Source of the DNA: Litchfieldella xinjiangensis
GTDB lineage: Bacteria; Pseudomonadota; Gammaproteobacteria; Pseudomonadales; Halomonadaceae
Direction of reading: 5' to 3'
DNA length: 64,000 nucleotides
Assembly (NCBI RefSeq): GCF_000759345.1
Contig: NZ_JPZL01000002.1
Location: 972,293-1,036,292 of the forward strand
The notes under the pieces: generated by a model
Databases searched by the model: none
Seen by the model: only the letters and a program-made list of their open reading frames with translations
Told to the model about the DNA's origin: nothing
Shown here: positions 53,196 through 64,000 of the stretch, one piece after another
How positions within the stretch are numbered: position 1 is the stretch's first letter
How the letters are laid out: each line of letters opens with the position of its first letter
Position numbers and translations under genes: made by a program

Positions 53196-53222
53196 GAAGG
53201 GCCTGCCGTATGGCAGGCCTTC
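53196..53222. terminator. Bidirectional terminator between cysB and cysH
   Basis: Stem of about 11 bp (GAAGG-GCCTGCC with GGCAGGCCTTC, one bulged G) and a GTAT loop between the converging genes. Confidence 0.7.
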
Positions 53223-53242
53223 ACCATGGAGGGTGGTTAGGC

Positions 53243-53863
53243 TCAATGCTGTAGATGCAGGCCACACTCACGTTTCTCTTCGACTTTGGTGGGGTCGAAG
53301 TAATCGAAATTGTTGGGCAGGTCGTGCTTCTGCAGGTACTGGTACATATCCTTGGAGGTCCAATGCAGTACCGGAGCCACCTTGACGAGGCCATCGCCAT
53401 TTACTGATACCGGCTGCATCTGCGCCCGAACGGCGGTGTCCTCGGCGCGAAGTGCAGTCAGCCAGACCTCTGGCGCCATCTCGGCGAGGGCGCGCTGGAA
53501 GGGCTCCAGCTTCACTTCCTCGGTAAAGGCGGCGTGTCCCGGGTCGTCTATCCCTGGTACGCCTCCCTCGACGGCTTCGCGATGCGCTCGCGACCGCTGG
53601 GGATGGTAGGTCACCAGATTGAGGTTAAGCCGGGCGACGATTTCTTCCACGAATCGATACGTCGCCTCCGTGTTGTATCCCGAATCCATCCAGACAATGG
53701 GAATGTCGGGTTTCACCTGGGCCACCATGTGCAGGATGACGGCTTCGAACGGTCGAAAATTGGTGGTGCAGATGGCAAACTTGCCAAGCCCCATCGCCCA
53801 CTTCACCAAGGCTTCAGGGTCTCCCCCGTGCTCCCGGTTGATGGCGTCGATATCCAGTGTCAT
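53243..53863 (-). CDS. cysH: PAPS reductase family protein CysH
   Basis: 206 aa, shorter than E. coli CysH (about 244). The C-terminal catalytic segment KVEEKRECGLHLQH carries the single active Cys typical of thioredoxin-dependent PAPS reductases without an iron-sulphur cluster. VWMDSGYNTEATYRFVE and LHWTSKDMYQYLQKHDLP fit the family. The usual SxGAQ-type loop is replaced by TTNFRPFEAV, marking a distinct subgroup. Reduces PAPS to sulphite in sulphate assimilation. Confidence 0.82.
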   Translation of the reverse strand: MTLDIDAINREHGGDPEALVKWAMGLGKFAICTTNFRPFEAVILHMVAQVKPDIPIVWMDSGYNTEATYRFVEEIVARLNLNLVTYHPQRSRAHREAVEGGVPGIDDPGHAAFTEEVKLEPFQRALAEMAPEVWLTALRAEDTAVRAQMQPVSVNGDGLVKVAPVLHWTSKDMYQYLQKHDLPNNFDYFDPTKVEEKRECGLHLQH

Positions 53864-53961
53864 GAAATGCTCCTCTCAACGAATGCACATACCCTAGCAA
53901 AGCCCCGGGCCGGCTCCCCAATACCTATTGGTTCGGTTCTTATGTAGGCGTCGACCGAGAT

Positions 53962-55329
53962 TCACGACAGCCGAGCATCGCTGCCCAGGGCTTGCATCAG
54001 ATGGCGAATCTTGGCCAGGGTCTCCTGGTATTCGGCCTCTTCATCCGAGTCGGCGACCAGGCCACCTCCGCCCCAGAGGTGCATCTTCCCCCGATCGGCG
54101 ACGGCGGTGCGAATCGCAATCGAGGTATCCATATGGCCGCGCCGATCGATATACCCGAGACTGCCGCAATAGACACTGCGTTGGCTGGGTTCCAGCTCAT
54201 CGATGATCTGCATTGCGCGTACCTTGGGGGCGCCTGTAATCGATCCACCAGGGAAAGCAGCGGCCAGCAAGTCTAGGGGAGTCTGTTGCGCCTCGAGCTC
54301 CCCTCTGACGACGCTGACGAGATGATGCACGTTGGCATAACTTTCCAGTTCGCAAAGTTGCGGCACGTGAACGCTCCCGGGACGACATACCCGGCCCAGG
54401 TCGTTGCGCAGTAGATCGACGATCATCACGTTCTCGGCGCGGTCCTTCGTGCTTCTGACCAGGTCGTGGGCTAGCTCTCGATCCTGGCTTGGATCGCTAC
54501 TGCGTGGGCGTGTCCCCTTGATGGGGCGGGTTTCGACGTGGCCGTTGCGAGCCTCGAGAAAGCGTTCCGGCGACAGCGACAGTATGGCTTTGCCAGACCA
54601 GCTCATGTATCCGGCGAAAGGGGTTGGCGTGGCCTGCCGCAACTGCAGGTAGGCTTGCCAGAGGTTGCCTTCATAGCTGGCGCTGAAGCGCTGCGCCAGG
54701 TTGATCTGGTAGCAGTCCCCGGCATGGATGTAGCGCTGTACGGCACGAAACCGTTCGCCATAGCCGTGGCGGTCCAGCTCGGCCTCGAAAGGGCCGGTAA
54801 GGGTAAAGGCAGCTGGCTCCGGAGCAGGCTTCGCCAACCAGGCCATGACCTGGTCGCGGCGCGATGGCGTGGCAACCAGGCGGGTAATCTGGCGCTCGTG
54901 GTCTTGAATCAATGCCCAGTCGTAGAGTCCGACGCGGCTCCACGGCAGATCGGCGGCGGCGGGTGCCTGGTTGCCGATCCGCTCGAGACAATGTGCCATC
55001 TCATAGCTCCAGTAGCCGATCAGCCCACCAATGAAAGGTAAGTCGCAATTGTCGGGAGCCTGGGTATCGAGACGTTCCAGCAAGGCTTGCTGAGCATGAA
55101 AGGGTGAAGCGCACTCGGGTAAACCAGGCGCGTTGCCCTGCACCCGCCCTCTGGCATCCGTTTCAAGTTCGGCGAGTGGATCGGTACTGATAATGTCGTA
55201 GCGGCCTCCTGGGCCATCGGGACGGCCACTATCCAGCAGGACGGCTCCCTCACGTTCGCGCAACCTGGCGAAGTAATCCAAGGGGGTGCGCATATACGGT
55301 AAGGCTGTGATTTCTAAGGTTCGTGTCAT
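53962..55329 (-). CDS. pabB: Aminodeoxychorismate synthase component I
   Basis: 455 aa chorismate-binding enzyme. DCYQINLAQRF, ETRPIKGTRPRSSDPSQDRE, MIVDLLRNDLGRVC and FPGGSITGAPKVRAMQIIDE place it with PabB rather than TrpE. It converts chorismate to aminodeoxychorismate for folate synthesis, using ammonia from a TrpG/PabA-type amidotransferase, for which the trpG product at 40072 is a candidate. Confidence 0.9.
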   Translation of the reverse strand: MTRTLEITALPYMRTPLDYFARLREREGAVLLDSGRPDGPGGRYDIISTDPLAELETDARGRVQGNAPGLPECASPFHAQQALLERLDTQAPDNCDLPFIGGLIGYWSYEMAHCLERIGNQAPAAADLPWSRVGLYDWALIQDHERQITRLVATPSRRDQVMAWLAKPAPEPAAFTLTGPFEAELDRHGYGERFRAVQRYIHAGDCYQINLAQRFSASYEGNLWQAYLQLRQATPTPFAGYMSWSGKAILSLSPERFLEARNGHVETRPIKGTRPRSSDPSQDRELAHDLVRSTKDRAENVMIVDLLRNDLGRVCRPGSVHVPQLCELESYANVHHLVSVVRGELEAQQTPLDLLAAAFPGGSITGAPKVRAMQIIDELEPSQRSVYCGSLGYIDRRGHMDTSIAIRTAVADRGKMHLWGGGGLVADSDEEAEYQETLAKIRHLMQALGSDARLS

Positions 55330-55448
55330 CTTGAATGATCCCTCGTCGGGCGCTCCATTCTAGGGACGATGACGATCGTTGTCGCTCGTAGGTTGTCGGA
55401 TTTACTGAACGCGCACTTAACGGCGGCGGGTTATGAGACTAACGGGTG

Positions 55449-55571
55449 ATTGTCGACAAGTGATTGCAACATCATTCTGCCTTCTTTAGCTAAAAAAGTT
55501 GGTGCGTCGCCGTGGTTGACGGTCCATGAGCGGATAGCCTAAAGTTCCATTACTCCATAATTGTCGACAAT
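55449..55571. promoter_or_regulatory. Operators TTGTCGACAA of the GntR regulator
   Basis: The perfect palindrome TTGTCGACAA occurs at 55450-55459 and at 55561-55570 (extended to ATTGTCGACAAT at 55560-55571). The second copy is 5 bases before the regulator's start codon. Both match the type of site bound by FCD-class GntR proteins. Confidence 0.65.
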
Positions 55572-55575
55572 CCTC

Positions 55576-56304
55576 ATGACTGTTATCACTACTGAAGCGG
55601 CCTCACCGGAAGTCCGAACGCTGGCAGAGCGCGTCTTCAATCAACTGCAAAGCGCCATCGTGCGCGGCGAGATCGCTCCAGGCACGAAGATTACCGAGCC
55701 CGGACTGTCCAAGGCCTACGGCATCTCACGGGGACCGCTACGGGAAGCGATGCGGCGACTAGAGACTCACCGCCTGATCGAGCGCGTTCCCCATGTGGGG
55801 GCCCGAGTGGTCAAGCTCTCGATGAAAGAACTGCTTGAGCTGTTCGATGTGCGCGAGGCCCTGGAAAGTATGGCGGCGCGCCTGGCAGCTGAACATATGT
55901 CTGCCGAGGAAATTGCCGGGCTGAGAAAGGTATTGGCTGTTCATGAGCAACAGTCCGACCTGGCCAGGGGCGAAGCTTACTACCAACGGGAAGGCGATCT
56001 CGACTTTCATTATTGCATCGTCCAGGGCAGCCACAACCGTATGCTCATGACGATTCTCTGTGACGATCTCTATTACCTGGTGCGGCTGTATCGCACCCAA
56101 TTCAGTGCCAGCGGGACGCGCCCTCAACGTGCCTTCGTCGAGCATCATCGTATTGTCGATGCCATCGAGGCCGGAGATGCGGAGCTGGCGGAACTGTTGA
56201 TGCGTCGGCACGTGAGTGCATCGCGAGCCAATGTCGCCAATCGCTATGCCGAAATGCTGAAACAGGAAGCCGAGCAGGAAGTATCGCCTTCCACGGCCGG
56301 ATAA
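55576..56304 (+). CDS. GntR-family (FCD) regulator of the prp operon
   Basis: 242 aa from the ATG at 55576. N-terminal winged helix (residues 15-80; [39 protein letters not shown]) and a helical FCD ligand domain ([20 protein letters not shown], a metal-binding [17 protein letters not shown]). Position directly before prpB makes it the likely repressor controlled by a methylcitrate-type ligand. Confidence 0.88.
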   Translation: MTVITTEAASPEVRTLAERVFNQLQSAIVRGEIAPGTKITEPGLSKAYGISRGPLREAMRRLETHRLIERVPHVGARVVKLSMKELLELFDVREALESMAARLAAEHMSAEEIAGLRKVLAVHEQQSDLARGEAYYQREGDLDFHYCIVQGSHNRMLMTILCDDLYYLVRLYRTQFSASGTRPQRAFVEHHRIVDAIEAGDAELAELLMRRHVSASRANVANRYAEMLKQEAEQEVSPSTAG

Positions 56305-56320
56305 CAATTCAGGAGTTACC

Positions 56321-57208
56321 ATGAACCGAGCGACCCCTGGCGCCCGCTTTCGCGCCGCGCTGAATGATCATCGACCCTTGCCCATCGTCGGTACCATCAA
56401 TGCCTATAGCGCGCTCATGGCGGAGCGGGTGGGGCATCCCGCCATTTATCTATCTGGCGGTGGGGTCGCCAACGCCTCCTTCGGCTTGCCCGATCTCGGC
56501 ATGACGACCATGAACGATGTGGTACAGGACGCCTACCGGATCACCGGAGCCACAGAGTTGCCCCTGCTGGTGGATATCGATACAGGGTGGGGTGGGGCGT
56601 TCAACATTGCACGCACTGTGAAGGAAATGCAGCGGGCCGGAGTCGCTGCGGTGCACCTCGAAGATCAGGTAGCACAGAAACGATGCGGCCATCGGCCCAA
56701 TAAGGAGATCGTGCCCAAGCAGGAGATGATCGATCGCATCAAGGCGGCAGCCGATGCCAAGGTCGATCCTGATTTCTGCCTGATCGCGCGTACCGATGCC
56801 TTCCAGAAGGAAGGGCTCGAGGCGGCCATCGACCGGGCCAATGCCTGTATCGAGGCTGGCGCAGATGCGATCTTCGCCGAGGCCGTACATACGCTCGAGG
56901 ACTACCGAGCCTTTTGTGAAGGCACCAATGCACCGATTCTTGCCAATATCACCGAGTTCGGCGCCACCCCGCTTTTTTCACAGCAGGAACTGGCCGAGGT
57001 GGGCTGTCGCATGGTGCTCTATCCGCTCTCGGCGTTCCGGGCCATGAATGCCGCTGCCCTCGAGGTGTATCGCAGCATCCACGAGCAAGGGCATCAGCGT
57101 GATGTCGTCGAATTGATGCAGACACGTGACGAACTCTACGACTTTCTCAACTATCACGATTTCGAACGCAAGCTCGATGCGTTGTTTGCCCAAGGCAAGA
57201 CGGAATAG
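56321..57208 (+). CDS. prpB: 2-Methylisocitrate lyase
   Basis: 295 aa of the isocitrate lyase/PEP mutase family. The catalytic loop [14 protein letters not shown] and [19 protein letters not shown] are diagnostic. Splits 2-methylisocitrate to pyruvate and succinate, the last step of the methylcitrate cycle. 16 bases after the regulator gene. Confidence 0.95.
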   Translation: MNRATPGARFRAALNDHRPLPIVGTINAYSALMAERVGHPAIYLSGGGVANASFGLPDLGMTTMNDVVQDAYRITGATELPLLVDIDTGWGGAFNIARTVKEMQRAGVAAVHLEDQVAQKRCGHRPNKEIVPKQEMIDRIKAAADAKVDPDFCLIARTDAFQKEGLEAAIDRANACIEAGADAIFAEAVHTLEDYRAFCEGTNAPILANITEFGATPLFSQQELAEVGCRMVLYPLSAFRAMNAAALEVYRSIHEQGHQRDVVELMQTRDELYDFLNYHDFERKLDALFAQGKTE

Positions 57209-57263
57209 CACAAAACAATTACGACGTGACATCGTCACCAGGATCGTTATCAGGAGACACGCC

Positions 57264-58391
57264 ATGGCGGATAAGACACCGGCTAGTACCGGCCTGCGGG
57301 GGCAGAGCGCTGGCAGCACAGCGCTGTGTACCGTAGGCAAGAGCGGTTCGGGCCTGACCTACCGCGGATACGACATCCACGACTTGGCCGAGCACGCGCG
57401 TTTCGAGGAAGTCGCCTATCTGCTGCTCAAGGGAAAACTGCCGAACGCTTCCGAGCTTCAGAATTATGTCGACAAGCTAAAAGGGCTGCGCAGCCTGCCT
57501 GAGCCACTTAAAGCCGTGCTCGAGCAAATACCTCGTGAGGCTCACCCGATGGACGTGATGCGCACGGGGGCTTCGATGCTGGGCAACCTCGAAACCGAGG
57601 GGGACTTCGAGGCGCAGCAGGACGCCAGCGATCGCTTGCTGGCCGTGCTGCCATCGATCATCTGCTATTGGTATCGTTACACCCATGACGGTGTCCGTAT
57701 CGACACCGACACCGATGACGACTCGGTAGGCGCTCACTTCCTGCATCTGTTGCGTGGCGAGGCTCCCAGCGAACTGCATGCCCGAGTGATGAATGTCTCG
57801 CTGATCCTCTATGCCGAGCACGAATTCAACGCCTCGACCTTCACCGCGCGTGTCTGCGCCTCGACGCTATCCGACATGCATTCCTGCGTGACGGGAGCCA
57901 TTGGCTCCTTGCGCGGGCCCCTGCATGGCGGTGCCAATGAAGCGGCCATGGCCATGATCGAGGACTGGCAGACCCCCGACGAAGCCGAGCGTGAAATAAT
58001 GGGAATGCTCGAGCGCCGTGAGAAGATCATGGGGTTCGGTCATGCCATTTACCGAGACTCCGACCCGCGCAACGCGATCATCAAGCAGTGGTCGAAACGG
58101 CTTGCCGACGATGTCGGCGATGATCGCCTCTACCCGGTATCGGTGCGCTGCGAAGAAGTCATGTGGCGTGAGAAAAAACTGTTCTGCAACGCCGATTTCT
58201 TCCACGCCAGTGCCTACCATTTCATGGGCATACCGACCAAGCTATTTACCCCAATCTTTGTCTGCTCCCGAGTGACGGGGTGGTGCGCGCATGTTTTCGA
58301 GCAGCGCGAGAACAATCGGATCATTCGCCCCAGTGCAGATTATATCGGCCCCGAAAAGACTGATTGGGTGCCGATCGAACAGCGTGACTGA
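57264..58391 (+). CDS. prpC: 2-Methylcitrate synthase
   Basis: 375 aa citrate-synthase family protein from the ATG at 57264 (ribosome-binding site CAGGAGA). Catalytic features GSLRGPLHGGANEAAMAM and MGFGHAIYRDSDPRNAII, with the ending TGWCAHVFEQRENNRIIRP. Condenses propionyl-CoA with oxaloacetate. Downstream lies a perfect hairpin before acnD. Confidence 0.94.
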   Translation: MADKTPASTGLRGQSAGSTALCTVGKSGSGLTYRGYDIHDLAEHARFEEVAYLLLKGKLPNASELQNYVDKLKGLRSLPEPLKAVLEQIPREAHPMDVMRTGASMLGNLETEGDFEAQQDASDRLLAVLPSIICYWYRYTHDGVRIDTDTDDDSVGAHFLHLLRGEAPSELHARVMNVSLILYAEHEFNASTFTARVCASTLSDMHSCVTGAIGSLRGPLHGGANEAAMAMIEDWQTPDEAEREIMGMLERREKIMGFGHAIYRDSDPRNAIIKQWSKRLADDVGDDRLYPVSVRCEEVMWREKKLFCNADFFHASAYHFMGIPTKLFTPIFVCSRVTGWCAHVFEQRENNRIIRPSADYIGPEKTDWVPIEQRD

Positions 58392-58415
58392 ATGCCTTTT
58401 CTTCTTCGACTTTGT

Positions 58416-58440
58416 CGGGGTGACTCTCTCAGTCACCCCG
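58416..58440 (+). terminator. Intercistronic hairpin prpC-acnD
   Basis: Perfect 10-bp stem CGGGGTGACT / AGTCACCCCG with a CTCTC loop, ending 10 bases before the first possible acnD start. No T run, so probably a stabilising or attenuating hairpin. Confidence 0.5.
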
Positions 58441-58474
58441 GCACGATGCGATGACCGATGCCATGACCGACGAT

Positions 58475-61071
<2,597 letters not shown>

Positions 61072-61075
<4 letters not shown>

Positions 61076-62262
61076 TGCGAGTGCCACAGATCAAGATACC
61101 GGCGACCTATATGCGTGGCGGTACCAGTAAGGGAGTTTTCTTCTGCCTGGATGATTTGCCCGAGGCCGCCCGTGTGCCCGGTCCGGCTCGCGATGCGTTG
61201 CTATTACGCGTGATTGGAAGTCCCGATCCCTATGGCAAGCAGATCGATGGCATGGGCGGTGCGACATCGAGCACCAGCAAGGCGGTAATCGTTTCGAGAA
61301 GTTCTCAGCCGGATCATGACGTTGACTACCTGTTCGGCCAGGTTGCTATCGACAAGCCGTTCGTCGACTGGAGTGGAAACTGCGGCAACCTGTCGTCGGC
61401 GGTCGGTCCCTTCGCGATTAGCCAGGGCCTGGTGGAGGCCAGCCAACTCCCGCGAGACGGTCTGGCCACGGTACGTATCTGGCAGGCCAATATTCGCAAG
61501 ACCATCGTGGCTCGCGTTCCGATGGTTGACGGCAAGGTGCAGGAGACCGGCGATTTCGAACTCGATGGGGTGACCTTTCCCGCCGCCGAGGTTCAGCTCG
61601 ACTTCATGGATCCTGCCGATGGTGAGGGGGCCATGTTCCCTACGGGCAATATCGTGGACACGTTGGATGTTCCCGATGACGTGGCCAAGGGCGGACGTAT
61701 CCAGGCAACGCTGATCAATGCCGGCATTCCAACGGCATTCGTCAACGCCTCGGATCTTGGCTATACCGGGACGGAGCTACAGGACGCCATCAATGGCGAT
61801 ACTAAGGCGCTGGCCATGTTCGAGACCCTGCGTGCTCATGCGGCGCTACGCATGGGACTTATCCAGTCTCTCGAGGAGGCGGCTCAGCGGCAGCATACGC
61901 CCAAGATCGCTTTCGTCGCTCCGCCGTCGGATTATGCGACATCCAATGGCCGGGCGATCCAGGCCGGGGAAATCGATCTCTTGGTCCGTGCGCTATCCAT
62001 GGGTAAGTTGCATCACGCCATGATGGGGACCGCGGCGGTGGCCATAGGCACTGCCGCGGCGGTCTCCGGTACGCTGGTCAATCTGGCGGCAGGCGGTGGG
62101 GACCGCACCTCGGTTCACTTCGGACATCCTTCCGGTACCTTGCGTGTAGGTGCCGAGGCGAGCCGGGTAGGGGACGTCTGGAATGTGGAAAAGGCCAGTA
62201 TGAGCCGCAGTGCTCGTGTCTTGATGGAGGGCTGGGTCCGCATTCCTGAGGATGCCTTCTGA
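61072..62262 (+). CDS. prpF: 2-Methylaconitate isomerase (AcnD-accessory)
   Basis: 396 aa, start ATGATG overlapping the acnD stop. MRGGTSKGVFFCLDDLPEAA and SGNCGNLSSAVGPFAISQGL mark the PrpF family. Isomerises the AcnD product to cis-2-methylaconitate, allowing its hydration to 2-methylisocitrate. Confidence 0.93.
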
Positions 62263-62357
62263 CCCCAACGCAGTAATCCACGCTAGTTTAAGGGTGCTCG
62301 GGCTGGTACAGCCAGACCCGTTACCCCGCGTCCTTGATCATCCTGGGAGACGAGCCG

Positions 62358-63842
62358 ATGAGCGTCAATGTCGATCAAAATGTCCGCCCCGATTACGATT
62401 CGGAACTGCAGCAGATCGCCGACTATGTGTTGGAGTACCGTATCGAGAGCCCGGAAGCGCTGGAGACTGCACGTAACTGCTTGATCGATACCCTTGGGTG
62501 TGGATTGCTGGCGTTGCGATTTCCCGAATGCACCAAGCATCTGGGGCCCTTAGTCGAAGGTACCGTCGTGCCTAATGGTTCCCGTGTACCGGGCACGTCA
62601 TTTCGCCTGGACCCGGTAAAGGCCGCCTGGGACATCGGCTGCACCGTGCGTTGGCTCGACTATAACGATACATGGCTGGCCGCAGAATGGGGGCACCCTT
62701 CTGACAACCTCGGCGGCATCCTCGCAGTAGCGGACCATCTTTCCCAGAAGCGCATCTCTCAGGGCGAGGCGGCCCTTTCCATGCGCGATGTGCTCGAAGC
62801 GATGGTCATGGCCCATGAAATTCAGGGTGTGCTTGCGCTGGAGAATTCGTTTAACCGGGTGGGGCTCGACCATGTGGTGCTGGTCAAGGTTGCGAGTACC
62901 GCCGTCGCTGCCAAGTTAATGGGTGCCAATCGGGATCAAATTCTCTCGGCCCTCTCGCATGCCTGGGTGGACGGCCAGAGTCTACGCACCTACCGTCACG
63001 CACCCAATGCGGGCTCTCGTAAATCATGGGCGGCTGGCGACGCCACCTCGCGTGGCGTACGTCTGGCTGATATCGCCCTCCGCGGGGAGATGGGTGTGCC
63101 CAGTGCCCTCACAGCAACTCAGTGGGGGTTCTACGATGTGCTGTTCGCCAAGACCAACAAGGATCAGCAGATCAAGCCGGAACCCCAGCGCAGATTCAGT
63201 ATTCCCCAGCCATACGGCACCTATGTCATGGAGAATGTGTTGTTCAAGATTGCGTTTCCGGCGGAGTTCCATGCCCAGACGGCATGTGAGGCTGCGGTGC
63301 GGCTGCACCCCGAGGTCAAGGATCGGCTCGATGAGATCGAGCGTATCGTGGTCACTACCCATGAGTCGGCCATTCGCATCATCTCCAAGGAGGGCGAACT
63401 GGCCAACCCGGCTGATCGGGACCACTGCCTGCAATATATGGTGGCTGTGCCCCTCATGTTTGGGGATCTGACCGCTGAGCATTACGAAGACCGCTTCCAT
63501 GCGGAACATCCCCGGATCGATACACTGCGTGCCAAGATGGAGGTTACCGAAGACCCCCGCTTCACTCAGGAGTATCTCGAGGCCGACAAACGTTCCATTG
63601 CCAATGCCATCCAGGTGTTTTTCCAGGATGGGTCAAAGACCGAGCAGGTTGTCGTCGAGTATCCCCTGGGACACCGGCGGCGGCGGCAGGAGGGCATTCC
63701 GCTGCTCGTGGAGAAATTCAAGGCCAACCTGGCAACACGCTTTCCTGTTCAGCGTTGCGGTGAGATCGTTTCGTTGTGCACGGATAAGCAAGCGCTCGAG
63801 GCCACCCCGGTACATCGCTTCATGGACCTTTGGACGATCTGA
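62358..63842 (+). CDS. prpD: 2-Methylcitrate dehydratase PrpD
   Basis: 494 aa. [20 protein letters not shown] and [20 protein letters not shown] are MmgE/PrpD family segments. The presence of both AcnD and PrpD in one operon is redundant for the dehydration step; PrpD may also hydrate 2-methylaconitate. 95 bases after prpF, ribosome-binding site TGGGAGA. Confidence 0.94.
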   Translation: MSVNVDQNVRPDYDSELQQIADYVLEYRIESPEALETARNCLIDTLGCGLLALRFPECTKHLGPLVEGTVVPNGSRVPGTSFRLDPVKAAWDIGCTVRWLDYNDTWLAAEWGHPSDNLGGILAVADHLSQKRISQGEAALSMRDVLEAMVMAHEIQGVLALENSFNRVGLDHVVLVKVASTAVAAKLMGANRDQILSALSHAWVDGQSLRTYRHAPNAGSRKSWAAGDATSRGVRLADIALRGEMGVPSALTATQWGFYDVLFAKTNKDQQIKPEPQRRFSIPQPYGTYVMENVLFKIAFPAEFHAQTACEAAVRLHPEVKDRLDEIERIVVTTHESAIRIISKEGELANPADRDHCLQYMVAVPLMFGDLTAEHYEDRFHAEHPRIDTLRAKMEVTEDPRFTQEYLEADKRSIANAIQVFFQDGSKTEQVVVEYPLGHRRRRQEGIPLLVEKFKANLATRFPVQRCGEIVSLCTDKQALEATPVHRFMDLWTI

Positions 63843-63896
63843 GGCACATTCGATAGCGGCTCGAATCAACACCAACACATTTTTCAGTCGACCCCC

Positions 63897-63925
63897 TTGC
63901 AGCCGAGATTATAAAGCCGTAAAGT
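63897..63925 (+). promoter_or_regulatory. Promoter-like sequence, possible stable-RNA operon start
   Basis: TTGCAG (63897-63902), 17-bp spacer, TAAAGT (63920-63925) followed by a GC-rich discriminator ACGCATCCGC. This resembles promoters of rRNA or tRNA operons in related bacteria, but the RNA itself would start beyond the window. Confidence 0.35.
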
Positions 63926-64000
63926 ACGCATCCGCTGCTGGCGACGAGCAACGTTGCAGGCGGTGGAGGATGGTGCAAGGCTTTGTTTCTGTGTGGTTTT

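Noticed and set aside
58451..58474. Upstream ATG start for AcnD
   Set aside because: It adds eight residues not seen at the usual start of the family and has no better ribosome-binding site than 58475.

Overview
The window looks like a GC-rich gammaproteobacterial chromosome, most probably a member of the Halomonadaceae (Halomonas/Chromohalobacter type), carrying a temperate podovirus-like prophage. This rests on the sequence of the housekeeping proteins (TrpGDC, SerS, CysB, the AcnD/PrpF form of the methylcitrate pathway) and on overall composition; no 16S rRNA gene is present to confirm it. The prophage fills about 1 to 39.9 kb and its left end, including any integrase, lies outside the window. 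The chromosome resumes at trpG (40072).

Prophage early and immunity region (1-11.6 kb): a leftward early operon (a Rad52-like annealing protein cut by the window edge, plus small unknown genes) ends at 1821. A lone AT-rich zinc-ribbon gene (2058-2768) follows. The immunity region has a CI-type repressor (3194-3922), a short Cro-like protein (4009-4185), three evenly spaced operators between them (24 bp centre to centre) and two more left of cI. The rightward early operon then encodes a Rha-type regulator, O-like and P-like replication proteins, and a tightly overlapping chain of small genes including NinB, DUF1364, RusA and a PPP-family phosphatase. An unrecognised 266-aa protein sits where a late regulator is usually found.

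Prophage late region (11.6-37.1 kb): a small moron cassette, GH19 endolysin, spanin/holin-type membrane proteins, then two adjacent anti-defence genes of the Acb2/Tad1 and Tad2 (DUF2829) families. Packaging and structural genes follow: terminase small subunit, a large terminase split into separate ATPase and nuclease proteins with an 86-aa gene between them, portal, scaffold, N4-gp56-type capsid protein, adaptor, tail and fibre proteins, several internal virion proteins, and a 2338-aa polyvalent protein with ParB-like, zincin and LPD38-like parts. Most true intergenic leaders of this late operon carry short hairpins closed by GNRA tetraloops, several of which contain the Shine-Dalgarno sequence.

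Prophage right end (37.1-39.9 kb): likely lysogenic-conversion genes (a small membrane protein, a lipoprotein, a divergent pair of Arc-type repressors around a mirror-symmetric operator, small unknown proteins) and an AT-rich non-coding stretch.

Chromosome (40-64 kb): trpG-trpD-trpC; an opposing operon of a YdiJ-like flavin/iron-sulphur dehydrogenase, a DUF2905 membrane protein, a PQQ-type sugar dehydrogenase and a di-haem cytochrome; serS; a SIMPL-domain protein; an AI-2E family transporter; trxA, cysB and cysH of sulphur assimilation and redox; pabB; and a propionate-degradation (methylcitrate cycle) operon of a GntR regulator, prpB, prpC, acnD, prpF and prpD. The last 100 bases contain a promoter-like sequence that could belong to a stable-RNA operon.
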